Shown here in pieces: positions 1-8,066 of a DNA stretch of 64,000 nt. Position 1 is the first letter of the stretch; every line of letters begins with the position of its first letter. Origin of the DNA: Leptothoe sp034932105 (GTDB lineage: Bacteria > Cyanobacteriota > Cyanobacteriia > Phormidesmidales > Phormidesmidaceae). A program made the translations under genes and the position numbers. Below the pieces are notes generated by a model. The model ran no database searches. It was not told the DNA's origin and saw only the letters and a program-made list of their open reading frames with translations. The stretch lies in assembly GCF_034932105.1 (NCBI RefSeq), contig NZ_JAYGIG010000117.1:38149-102148 (forward strand). The letters run 5' to 3'.

Positions 1-43
1 AGGCAATAGTCCGTTATTCCGCCCGTTAGGTTTTAAGTTTTAT

Positions 44-736
44 ATGGCTGCCCTTATAGCTCGTCCCGCCGTTAGCGGTCAGTATCAAACAACCCATCCC
101 AAAAAGGTAGTGATGGTGGGGGATAGTCTGATTTATGGCTATGGTGACACCGAAGGCGGAGGCTGGGTTGAGCGTTTGCGCCGTCAGTGGATGGACCCAG
201 CGCAGCCAGGGCCAATTATTTACAATCTCGGGGTACGGGGGGATGGCGTCCAGCAAGTATCCGCCAGGCTCGAAGACGAATTTAAGCTGCGGGGCGAACT
301 GCGCCGTCGAGTGCCCGATATTTTGGTGCTGTCCGTCGGGTTAAATGACTGTGCGCGTTTGGGGCGCTCCACCGGCCGACCCATGACCGATGAGGCCACT
401 TTCACTCGTGAGTTAGATCGCTTGCTCGATCAGGCCGTGCAGCTTTGTCCCACATTTTTTGTTGGCATGGTGCCTGTCAATGAAGCTCAGATGCCCTATG
501 CCGATGTGCTGCACTTTTCCCGTGGCGATCAGGCCCGATACAATCAAATTATTCGCCACGCCTGTGACCACCGGCAGATTGCCTATCTAGATCTATATCA
601 GCGGTGGCGCTCCCAGGGGGACGATTGGTGTAATGAACGGCTCTGTGGAGATGGACTGCATCCAAATGTCTTGGGGTATCGTACCCTGATGACCGAGGTG
701 TCCTCATGGTCGCCGTTAATGCAGGCATTAAGCTAG
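44..736 (+). CDS. SGNH/GDSL-type esterase or lipase
   Basis: This 230-residue protein belongs to the SGNH hydrolase superfamily. All four family blocks are visible: the nucleophile block GDSLIYGYGD near residue 27, the block II glycine in NLGVRGDGVQ, block III GLNDCARLG, and the block V Asp/His pair in GDGLHPNVLGY near the C-terminus. There is no signal peptide, so it is probably cytoplasmic. The substrate cannot be deduced; the family includes lipases, thioesterases and carbohydrate esterases. The ATG at 44 leaves about 22 residues before the first strand and has no clear ribosome binding site, so the true start is uncertain. A second SGNH protein, membrane anchored, lies at 11185-12045. Confidence 0.85.
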   Translation: MAALIARPAVSGQYQTTHPKKVVMVGDSLIYGYGDTEGGGWVERLRRQWMDPAQPGPIIYNLGVRGDGVQQVSARLEDEFKLRGELRRRVPDILVLSVGLNDCARLGRSTGRPMTDEATFTRELDRLLDQAVQLCPTFFVGMVPVNEAQMPYADVLHFSRGDQARYNQIIRHACDHRQIAYLDLYQRWRSQGDDWCNERLCGDGLHPNVLGYRTLMTEVSSWSPLMQALS

Positions 737-785
737 GTCAGCAGGGGTAGCGCATCTTGGCTGAGGATTCGGTTGTGCTGCGGCT

Positions 786-923
786 TTATTGGGCCGGTTT
801 TGCGGCTAGTAGCACCCAAAAACCGGCTAACGCGATTGCCAGGGGTAAGGTAACCAACATCTTGGAGATAATTGAACCCAATGGAGCAGAGCTGTCTGAG
901 TCAGAGGGGGGATGAGCAATCAT
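786..923 (-). CDS. possible small single-span membrane protein
   Basis: This 45-residue frame lies 25 bases downstream of the LytR-CpsA-Psr gene on the same strand. It has a polar N-terminus followed by one hydrophobic stretch (LVTLPLAIALAGFWVLLAA) and a short basic tail. I do not recognise it as any of the small photosystem or cytochrome b6f subunits. No good ribosome binding site precedes the ATG at 923. The frame also runs open upstream into the end of the larger gene, so the start is unsure. It could equally be a chance frame, although the clean hydrophobic helix close to the stop codon favours a real product. Confidence 0.3.
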   Translation of the reverse strand: MIAHPPSDSDSSAPLGSIISKMLVTLPLAIALAGFWVLLAAKPAQ

Positions 924-948
924 AGGCTGGCAAAAAAAGTCGTGATGC

Positions 949-2313
949 TCAATCGATTGAAGATTCATACTGAACCATTTGTTCACTCCAGTCATCACCT
1001 ACACGGATGGTGAGGTCTGACTCTAGGTCACCGGTGGAGTCAGCTACGACTTTACCGGCACCCAAGACGGATTCAACAAAATCAGCCCCATTGATGTTTC
1101 CCCGCTGGGCGATGATCGATGTCTGATGATTAAATCCGGGCCAGTCATTTACCAGATAAACATTGCGAAAGCCTTCCTTTTGCAAATGTTGGACCACTGC
1201 TTCGCCCATGTAGGGATCCCGAGATGCGTTTTGCACCGCTATGCGCAGACGGCTGATGGAGGGTTGGGGAGTATCGTTAGCTAACACGGCCGTTGGCTCG
1301 ATATCAAAGAACTGCTCCATGACCTCGTTAGTGCCATTGGGATCAGCAACCCAGTAACTGGCTTGATATTCCGCAGGGTCACTAAACCGCCCTGGCAGCA
1401 TCACCATGCTCAGGGCTTCTCGATCGAGTTGCAAACCAAAGCCTGCGAGGGCCAATATCTCTTCGGTGGAAAGATTGGTATCGATGTGATTTTGCAAAAT
1501 GCGGACAATCTGGGGCAGCTGGGTGATCACTGTTGGATTTAGCATGCGATCGCGCAGAGCTTTCAGTAACACTTGCTGCCGCTGCACTCGGCCAATATCC
1601 CCGAGATTATCCTGACGAAAACGGGCAAATTGCTCCGCTTCGTTCCCATTGAGGGTTTGCCAACCGGGCTCTAAATCAATCACTAAGCCCTGGGTTTTAT
1701 CCTCGTATTGCATGGCCTTGGGTACAAAGACCTCCACACCACCAATCAAATCCACAATTTCGCGGAAAGCCGCCGTGCTGACCCGCACATAGCGGTCGAT
1801 TTCAACCTCGTTAAAGTTATAACTGACGGTTTGGGCAGCGAGTTCTGCCCCTCCCTCTACATTGGCCTGGTTAATTTTATCGATGCCATAGCCTGGAATT
1901 TCCACGCGGGTATCCCGTGGAATCGACATCACGTTGATCGCTTCATCCTCAGGGTCAATCCTGGCCAGCAACATGGTGTCAGTGCGACCGACTAAATCCG
2001 TTGCAGCTGCGCCATCAATATCCCTTGCTTCGTCTAGCCCCATGACTAAGATGGTGACTGGGCGAGAGACCTGATAGCGAAAACCAGATTGCCACAAATC
2101 GCTCAGGGGTGGGGTGGCCGTTGCTTCCCCTAAAATCTTAGGTAATGGCACCGTCAATATAAAGGCTGCTCCCGCCGCTGCAGAAACCAGGGCAGTGGTG
2201 CCAAAAATGCCAGTCCAGGCAAACACTCGAACGACGTTGCTAAAGAATGCACGACGCTTAGGCATGGCTGCTGCAGGAGTGGAGTCTGACTCGGGTGACG
2301 GCGAAGGAAGCAT
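949..2313 (-). CDS. LytR-CpsA-Psr (LCP) family cell-wall glycopolymer ligase
   Basis: This 454-residue protein is an LCP enzyme. The family transfers lipid-linked glycopolymers onto peptidoglycan or other envelope acceptors on the outer face of the cytoplasmic membrane. It has a cytoplasmic N-terminus with basic residues (PKRR), one transmembrane segment at about 28-55, and then the catalytic LCP domain (about 85-260). The Arg/Asp motifs GRTDTMLLARID and SIPRDTRVEIPG, which hold the polyprenyl phosphate and metal, are intact. A C-terminal LytR_C domain follows (about 330-430, starting RLRIAVQNAS). It is transcribed divergently from the mannose-1-phosphate guanylyltransferase at 2666, which fits a role in envelope or extracellular polysaccharide assembly. 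Confidence 0.9.
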   Translation of the reverse strand: MLPSPSPESDSTPAAAMPKRRAFFSNVVRVFAWTGIFGTTALVSAAAGAAFILTVPLPKILGEATATPPLSDLWQSGFRYQVSRPVTILVMGLDEARDIDGAAATDLVGRTDTMLLARIDPEDEAINVMSIPRDTRVEIPGYGIDKINQANVEGGAELAAQTVSYNFNEVEIDRYVRVSTAAFREIVDLIGGVEVFVPKAMQYEDKTQGLVIDLEPGWQTLNGNEAEQFARFRQDNLGDIGRVQRQQVLLKALRDRMLNPTVITQLPQIVRILQNHIDTNLSTEEILALAGFGLQLDREALSMVMLPGRFSDPAEYQASYWVADPNGTNEVMEQFFDIEPTAVLANDTPQPSISRLRIAVQNASRDPYMGEAVVQHLQKEGFRNVYLVNDWPGFNHQTSIIAQRGNINGADFVESVLGAGKVVADSTGDLESDLTIRVGDDWSEQMVQYESSID

Positions 2314-2665
2314 AGGAGAATTTATTAAAAATTGCTCAGCCCAAGAGCAGATGGTTAAACAAAGAGCTGATGGCAGGCCTCATAGTCAATTTACGCTCTC
2401 CCACATCGGAGTTCAGCATGGGATTTGACATTTTGAGGGATTACTAAGCAATGGAGTCCTATGGAGATGCCTTTTTTATGCTTGCCCCTATGGTTGCTTT
2501 CGACAAGCACCTTTTGAGGTATTTGATGCGTTCTACACATAGGTAATAAGTTAACTAATATTAAGCTGATTCTGCACTGTATGTTTTACTGAATCGCTAA
2601 TATTATTCAGAAATCTATAAGGTTAAAACATTTTAACTCTGTAATCTAACTTTATTAAGTAAGCA
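2314..2665. promoter_or_regulatory. divergent intergenic region between LCP and GDP-mannose pyrophosphorylase genes
   Basis: This stretch of about 350 bases must hold the promoters of both flanking divergent genes. The half near 2666 is clearly AT-rich. I see no convincing -35/-10 pair, operator or RNA element, and no good ribosome binding site directly before either start. Confidence 0.4.
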
Positions 2666-3745
2666 ATGACACAACCTATCAATCAAACTCCTAAATTAGT
2701 GCCAATTATTTTGGCGGGTGGCAAAGGGGAGCGTTTTTGGCCGGTCAGTCGCCTGAATCATCCCAAGCAATTTCTCTGTTTAGATGGCAGTGGTCGCAGT
2801 TTGATGCAGTCTACAGCCGATCGCCTGTTGCCCTTGTCCGGTGGCTGGGAGGCGATTTGGGTGATTACGGCGGCCCATTTGGCCGAAGGTGTCAAACAGC
2901 AGTTGCCAGAGCTGCCAGTGGAAAATATTTTGGTGGAGCCCCAGGGGCGGGATACGGCACCAGCTGTGGCTTGGGCGACGTTGGAAGTGGCTAAGCGCCA
3001 TGGGGATGATGCGATCGCATGTTTCTTCCCCGCCGATCACTACATCACCGATGAACCCAAGTTTTGCGCCACTATCCGCGCAGCGGCTGACTTGGCCCAG
3101 AGCCAAGGGGCCATTGCCACCCTGGGTATTCAACCCACCTTCCCCTCCACGGGCTACGGCTATATTGAGCAGGGGGACGATGCGGGACAATATGGCGATC
3201 TGGCGGCCTATCGGGTGAGCCGCTTCACGGAGAAGCCAGAGCACAGCGTTGCTGAAGAATTCCTGGCCAGCGGTCGCTATAGCTGGAACAGCGGTATGTT
3301 CATTTTCCCCGCTGGGGTGATGATCGACGAACTCAAGACCTATGCGCCAGAATTGATGGGGCCCCTGCTGAGCAAAGGTGTTGATGCCTATGCCGAGCTA
3401 GAAAAGCTCAGCATTGACTACGCAGTGATGGAAAAAACCCAAAAAGCCTATGTGATGCCCGCCAACTTTGGCTGGGATGACTTGGGGGACTGGAATGCCA
3501 TCGAGCGTCTGATGAAGGGAGATGCAGCTAATGTGGACATGTGTGAACATCAGGCCCACGATACCAATGGCTGCATTGTGTACTCCTCTAATGACGAGGA
3601 GGTGGTGGTCACTATTGGCCTAGAGGATGTGGTGGTGGTGCGGGATGGCAACGCTACGCTGATTGTGAAAAAGGACCGTACTCAGGAAATTAAGGATGCG
3701 GTTAAAGCCCTGGGTAAAGAGGATAAGTTCCTGCATCTGCTGTAA
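2666..3745 (+). CDS. manC: mannose-1-phosphate guanylyltransferase (GDP-mannose pyrophosphorylase)
   Basis: The enzyme makes GDP-mannose from mannose 1-phosphate and GTP, feeding mannose and fucose-type sugars into polysaccharides and glycolipids. The nucleotide-binding signature GGKGERFWPVSR followed by PKQF lies at residues 18-36. Later family motifs are FFPADHY, GYGYIE, FTEKPE and WNSGMF. At 359 residues it is the short, single-domain form, without the C-terminal phosphomannose isomerase domain of bifunctional ManC/AlgA. The gene stands alone, divergent from an LCP ligase, and is closed by a strong hairpin terminator at 3812-3865. The family assignment is secure; the symbol is by analogy with the monofunctional family. 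Confidence 0.92.
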   Translation: MTQPINQTPKLVPIILAGGKGERFWPVSRLNHPKQFLCLDGSGRSLMQSTADRLLPLSGGWEAIWVITAAHLAEGVKQQLPELPVENILVEPQGRDTAPAVAWATLEVAKRHGDDAIACFFPADHYITDEPKFCATIRAAADLAQSQGAIATLGIQPTFPSTGYGYIEQGDDAGQYGDLAAYRVSRFTEKPEHSVAEEFLASGRYSWNSGMFIFPAGVMIDELKTYAPELMGPLLSKGVDAYAELEKLSIDYAVMEKTQKAYVMPANFGWDDLGDWNAIERLMKGDAANVDMCEHQAHDTNGCIVYSSNDEEVVVTIGLEDVVVVRDGNATLIVKKDRTQEIKDAVKALGKEDKFLHLL

Positions 3746-3811
3746 CTAACCTGATGTTGGCAGAACTGTTTCCCCCTAGTCTTTACCCCTAAGTTCATCA
3801 GAATGAGACAA

Positions 3812-3865
3812 CAACATAGTCCAGATGATTCCCTGCACGAGTCATCTGGACTATGTTGCGTTTTT
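3812..3865 (+). terminator. rho-independent terminator after the GDP-mannose pyrophosphorylase gene
   Basis: There is a perfect 17-bp stem (3812-3828 with 3842-3858) with a 13-base loop, followed by CG and five T residues at 3861-3865. It lies 67 bases after the stop codon and before the next gene. Confidence 0.9.
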
Positions 3866-3926
3866 AAACGTTGTGCCTAGGGCTTTCTAGCCTAAACGTT
3901 AACCTTGGAGGTGTTATCAGTCCATA

Positions 3927-4595
3927 TTGTTGAGACACACCATGACACAGACGTCTTTAAGCCCAGGAGGCATTATCGGTAGTGCTTTGAGCCGAGTGGG
4001 GCCGGTATTTGTGCCGGTTGCATTGTTGGCCTTACCTATCAATATCCTGCCACTGCTGATTCCCACATTGACTTTGAAGGCTATTGTCAATGTTTTAGTG
4101 GCGATCGTGGTGGCACCCATTTTAGGTGGGGCCAGTATCGTATTGGTCAATCGAGCCTTGGCGAACGAAAAGGTGGATCTGGGGACTGCCTTGAGCATGG
4201 CCTGGCAGCGAGCGGCCCACCTGATTCTGCTGACACTGCTGTTACTGGTTATTTTAATTCCGAGTTTTATGCTGCTAGTGGTGCCCGGTATTTATTTATC
4301 AGTCAGACTCTTTGCCTCACAGTACGAGGTGATGTTGGAGCGTCAAGCTCCCATGGATGCACTGAAGACTAGCTGGGCTATGACTGAGGGACGCTGGTGG
4401 GAAATTTTTCGGCCCCTGTTTGCGATCGGCCTAGTGGTGTTCATACCCTTCATGATCCTGAGTGTTATCTTTATGGATACAGTTTTTGGTTCCTGGGTTA
4501 ACGGACTGTTGGGGGTAGCAGTGACTCCTGTGCTGGTGATGTCGGCTTTGATGGTTTATAAGATTGTCAAGGGACAGGCAATGGCTAGGGCTTAA
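3927..4595 (+). CDS. polytopic membrane protein of unknown function
   Basis: This is a hydrophobic protein of 217-222 residues with about five or six predicted membrane segments. It resembles the membrane domain found in YciC-like and glycerophosphodiester phosphodiesterase membrane-domain proteins (polar stretch MLERQAPMDALKTSWAMTEG followed by paired helices), but I cannot name a function. A GGAGG at 3907-3911 lies 15 bases before a TTG at 3927 and 30 bases before the ATG at 3942. Neither spacing is ideal, so the start remains open between these two codons. It stands alone between a terminator upstream and the convergent trpE. Confidence 0.75.
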   Translation: MLRHTMTQTSLSPGGIIGSALSRVGPVFVPVALLALPINILPLLIPTLTLKAIVNVLVAIVVAPILGGASIVLVNRALANEKVDLGTALSMAWQRAAHLILLTLLLLVILIPSFMLLVVPGIYLSVRLFASQYEVMLERQAPMDALKTSWAMTEGRWWEIFRPLFAIGLVVFIPFMILSVIFMDTVFGSWVNGLLGVAVTPVLVMSALMVYKIVKGQAMARA

Positions 4596-4658
4596 AGTAC
4601 CGACTCTGTCGGGCTTGATCGGCGATTAAGAGGTTGGATTGAGGCCTAAGACTGGGAC

Positions 4659-6191
4659 TTATGCCTGTAAGCACCGCACTGCTTCGAGCATGGCTCGGGC
4701 CTTATTTAGGGTTTCCTGGTACTCGTTTTCAGGGACGGAATCAGCGACGAGACCTGCACCAGCCTGGACACTGATGCGATGACTGCCATCGTCTTTACTC
4801 TCTACCACCATGGTGCGGATGGTAATGGCGCTGTTGAGTTGTCCTTCAAAGTCGTAGTAGCCATAAACACCCGAATAGGGACCCCGGCGGCAGGGCTCCA
4901 GATCGTTAATGATCTGCATGGCGCGAATTTTAGGGGCACCGCTGACTGTGCCTGCCGGAAAGGAAGCCTTCAGTAAGTCCCAAGCTGTTTTGTCCGCTGC
5001 TAGTTCACCGACGACATTACTCACAATGTGCATCACGTGGGAATAGCGTTCGATGATCATTAACTGATCAACGGTGACGGTCCCACTGGTACACACACGA
5101 CCCAAATCATTGCGGCCCAAATCCACCAGCATGACATGCTCGGCAATTTCCTTGGGGTCGGCCATGAGGTCCGCAGCATAGGCATCATCTTCAGCCGCTG
5201 TTTTGCCACGGGGACGGGTCCCCGCGATGGGGCGTAGTACAGCGGTCAGGGTCTTGTCCTCCCCTTCGCGGGTGGCTTTGACCATCACTTCAGGACTGGA
5301 GCCAATGATCTGCCAGTCTTGGAAGTTGAAGTAGGCCATGTAGGGGGACGGGTTGACCAGCCGTAAGGACCGATAGAGGTCAAATGGGTTGCCACTGTAG
5401 TTGGTGGTCAGTCGTTGGGAGATCACTACCTGGAAAATATCGCCCGCCTTAATGTGGGCCTTGGCCGTTTCTACACTCTGGCAAAATTCGTCTTTGCTGC
5501 GGTTGCTGGTGTAGCTGAGTTCGGCCGCTTGGTTGCGGCCGGGAGGGGTCCAGGCGAGGCGGCTGTCTTGACTGGCTAGGGGCAGGTTCAGTTTGTGGAC
5601 TAGGTTGGTGATGCGATCGCAACTTAACCCATAGGCTTGCTCCAGATCCACATCCGGATCGCGCAGGTCGGCATAGCTGACCGCCCAGATCTTCCGTTTA
5701 ACCTGGTCAAAAATCAGTAAGCTATCCACCTGCATCCACAGACCGTCCGGTAAATCATCAGCTTGAGACGGGTGGGTGGTTACGGTGGGCTCAATCCAAG
5801 TGATCAGCTCATAGCCCCAAAAGCCAAACAGTCCCCCAATGCCCGGTGGTAGTTCTGGCAGTTTGACCGGTCGATAGGGAGAGAGGCAGTTCGCCAGGAT
5901 GTCAAACGGATTACCCGTAAACGTTTGTTCAGTACCATCCCGAAACCGTTGGGTGGTGGTTTGACCCCGTGACTCTAAAACCCACAGTGGATCACAACCC
6001 AGCAGACTGTAACGGCCAATATTTTCGCCCCCTTCAACGGATTCTAGTAAAAAGCTATAGGGCTGCCCCGCACACACCTTGCACCAAGCCGATACAGGAG
6101 TATCCAAATCGGCAACCCACTCTTGGTATACCGGCACAAAGTTACCCTGCTGCGCGAGTTTAGCGAACGTGGACAGATCTGGAAAAATCAT
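4659..6191 (-). CDS. trpE: anthranilate synthase component I
   Basis: TrpE converts chorismate to anthranilate in the first committed step of tryptophan synthesis, with ammonia supplied by the TrpG subunit. At 510 residues it is the usual size of a stand-alone TrpE. The N-terminal tryptophan-feedback motif LLES is followed by ENIGRYSLLG. The chorismate-binding half shows FQVVISQRL, GSSPEVMV, PIAGTRPRG, the metal-binding stretch HVMLVDLGRNDLGRV and GPYSGVYGYYDF. No trpG lies next to it, and the gene is followed by the convergent membrane protein gene. No trp leader peptide with clustered Trp codons could be recognised upstream. Confidence 0.95.
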   Translation of the reverse strand: MIFPDLSTFAKLAQQGNFVPVYQEWVADLDTPVSAWCKVCAGQPYSFLLESVEGGENIGRYSLLGCDPLWVLESRGQTTTQRFRDGTEQTFTGNPFDILANCLSPYRPVKLPELPPGIGGLFGFWGYELITWIEPTVTTHPSQADDLPDGLWMQVDSLLIFDQVKRKIWAVSYADLRDPDVDLEQAYGLSCDRITNLVHKLNLPLASQDSRLAWTPPGRNQAAELSYTSNRSKDEFCQSVETAKAHIKAGDIFQVVISQRLTTNYSGNPFDLYRSLRLVNPSPYMAYFNFQDWQIIGSSPEVMVKATREGEDKTLTAVLRPIAGTRPRGKTAAEDDAYAADLMADPKEIAEHVMLVDLGRNDLGRVCTSGTVTVDQLMIIERYSHVMHIVSNVVGELAADKTAWDLLKASFPAGTVSGAPKIRAMQIINDLEPCRRGPYSGVYGYYDFEGQLNSAITIRTMVVESKDDGSHRISVQAGAGLVADSVPENEYQETLNKARAMLEAVRCLQA

Positions 6192-6590
6192 GGAGGGTTT
6201 GGGCTATGGGCATAAACCCCATCCGGGGGGCACCCTGGAGTTCCCCGTTGGAGGAAGCAGGGTTTTGGATAGGGGCGATGTTCATTCAGCCTGCCTTATG
6301 GTTTAAGACCTTGGCAAGCAATTGGGAAAACAGTCAAGCCGCAAAAAGCGCTGCAATGAACTTATTGCGTTGGTCCCATTGGTAGGATAATTCATCGCCC
6401 TTAAAAGCATTGAGCTAAAACGCCCATGGGACTCACAAAGGTTTTAATGCATTACAGGGCCTTGGCTACACCATTAATTGCCATTAAAAAGAGGCAGCCT
6501 GTGGACTGCCTCTTCAAAACCATCGTGGTTAACTTTAAGTCAACTGCTAAAAAAGGAAGCAGCTGGTAAGCAGCGATGACTGGATGTCAT
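6192..6590. other. intergenic region upstream of trpE and downstream of psaD
   Basis: This gap of about 400 bases holds the psaD terminator (6485-6514) and presumably the trpE promoter. No RNA gene or additional reading frame of credible quality was found on either strand. Confidence 0.5.
6485..6514 (-). terminator. rho-independent terminator of psaD
   Basis: There is a perfect 9-bp stem (6489-6497 with 6506-6514, core GAGGCAG/CTGCCTC) with an 8-base loop. On the minus strand it runs into a T-rich tract (the plus strand reads AAAAA at 6486-6490). It lies about 75 bases beyond the psaD stop codon. Confidence 0.85.
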
Positions 6591-7019
6591 CTAGACATCG
6601 TAAGGCTGATTTCCACTGAACTTAATAGTTGCAGGATCAGGGTTTGCACCGATATTGCGATCCTTCTTGCCGTTGTAATCACGACCTTCGTTCACCTTCT
6701 CAGGCACGACACCATCCGCAGGGTGCAAGTAGGTGGTTTCGCCAGTGGGTAGGACGCGGTAAATCTTATAGTCAGTAATTCTGGGCTTAAACTTAGTCTT
6801 AAGTTGACGGCTGAGAGCTAAGCACTGCTCTTTGCGAGCAAGGTAAAGCATATTCTCGCCTGCATTCATGATAGCGGCACCACCAGTGGGCATTTCAAAG
6901 GCTTGCTCCTTTGCGCTGCTCCAAGTGATGACATACTTTTCTTCCCGTTCAGCAGCAGAGAGGAGACCACCTGTACTGCCACCAAAGATCGGAGTTTTGC
7001 CAGTAATTTCTTCAGACAT
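6591..7019 (-). CDS. psaD: photosystem I reaction center subunit II
   Basis: PsaD is the stromal-side extrinsic subunit of photosystem I. It provides the docking site for ferredoxin and stabilises PsaC. The 142-residue sequence is colinear with cyanobacterial PsaD: the N-terminal TGKTPIFGGSTGGLL, the core YVITWSSAKEQAFEMPTGG, the basic ferredoxin-contact region (ARKEQCLAL, KTKFKPRITDYKIYR) and the conserved tail HPADGVVPEKVNEGR. The start is placed at the ATG at 7019 (MSEEITGK), which matches family N-termini; an in-frame upstream start at 7037 would add only six atypical residues. A GAGAG lies upstream. The gene is monocistronic with its own terminator. Confidence 0.97.
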   Translation of the reverse strand: MSEEITGKTPIFGGSTGGLLSAAEREEKYVITWSSAKEQAFEMPTGGAAIMNAGENMLYLARKEQCLALSRQLKTKFKPRITDYKIYRVLPTGETTYLHPADGVVPEKVNEGRDYNGKKDRNIGANPDPATIKFSGNQPYDV

Positions 7020-7272
7020 GGAAATATTATCTCTCAACCTTGTCGCTCATAAATTTATCACTGCGTATGCCGTTGTTTACATTGTTTGTGAGGAAGCGTA
7101 ATAGTTCTTCAGAGTTTCTGAGCTTCCCCATCACCGTCTGTTGTGGTTCCAAATCAGGGTTCCAAATCAGACGGTGCAAACCGGTCCATTGCCGTCGATA
7201 ATAAAGATATACTTAAAAGTTTCTTCAAATCCTGCTGTGCAACTCTTAAAAAACCAGTCGCTACGTACCCTA

Positions 7273-8037
7273 ATGGCTGATAGTTTGACCATCTTTTGGG
7301 GCGACTGGTTAGATTTGCGGGTACGCATACCCCAGGTGGCGGCATCCGGGCTAGTGTCCCCGTTGATTTACATTTTGGCTTTTGGCTTAGGTTTGGGCAG
7401 TTCCCTAGATCAGGTCGCCCCCCCACCCGTGGGGGACAGCTATTTGGAGTTTATTTTGCCGGGGATGGTGGCCCTATCGTCCATGGTGATTAGCTTTGGC
7501 GGGACTACGTTCTCCATCTGTGGGGAGCGGCTATTTACCAAGAATTTTGAGGAAATCCTGTTATTTCCGGTTCACCCCCTGGCAATCTATCTGGGAAAAA
7601 TGCTGGCGGGAATTATCCGGGGGGTGTTAACGGCTGGCTCCGTGATTTTGGTGGCGGTGCTGTGTACCCGCGATGTGTGGAGCTTTACTAATCCCCTATT
7701 TTTGCTGTTGCTGGTCCTAAACTGCGCTGTCTTTGCTGGTTTGGGTGTGATTGTAGGCCTAAACGTTAAGTCCCTGGAGAGTGTGGGGTTATTTAATAAC
7801 TTTTTGATTGTGCCCATGTCGTTTTTAGGGGCGACATTTTTTGATCCGTCCACGCTGCCGACGGTGCTCAAGGGCATTGTGTACCTGTTTCCCCTCACCT
7901 ATGCAACGGTTGGGTTGCGGGCGGCAGCCTATCAGCCTCTAGTTCAGTTTCCTTGGTACTCGATTCCGGTGCTGGTGGTGGTTGCGATCGCACTTTCCGC
8001 CATCGGAGCCTATCAATTTTCTCGCCAGCAAGACTAG
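7273..8037 (+). CDS. ABC-2 type transporter permease
   Basis: This is an integral membrane subunit of an ABC-2 family exporter, with about six membrane segments. The characteristic amphipathic entry (WGDWLDLRVRIPQ), the central GERLFTKNFEEILLFPVHPL loop and the final helix pair ending FSRQQD match cyanobacterial ABC-2 permeases. No ATPase gene is adjacent, so the partner must be encoded elsewhere. The reading frame is open back to a TTG at 7141. Possible starts are GTG 7237 and ATG 7273; none has a Shine-Dalgarno sequence. Family members usually have 10-15 residues before the WxDWLDLR helix, so the GTG at 7237 is also credible. The substrate is unknown. Confidence 0.85.
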   Translation: MADSLTIFWGDWLDLRVRIPQVAASGLVSPLIYILAFGLGLGSSLDQVAPPPVGDSYLEFILPGMVALSSMVISFGGTTFSICGERLFTKNFEEILLFPVHPLAIYLGKMLAGIIRGVLTAGSVILVAVLCTRDVWSFTNPLFLLLLVLNCAVFAGLGVIVGLNVKSLESVGLFNNFLIVPMSFLGATFFDPSTLPTVLKGIVYLFPLTYATVGLRAAAYQPLVQFPWYSIPVLVVVAIALSAIGAYQFSRQQD

Positions 8038-8066
8038 GCAAGCAGCCAGAAACCCTTCAATAGAAC

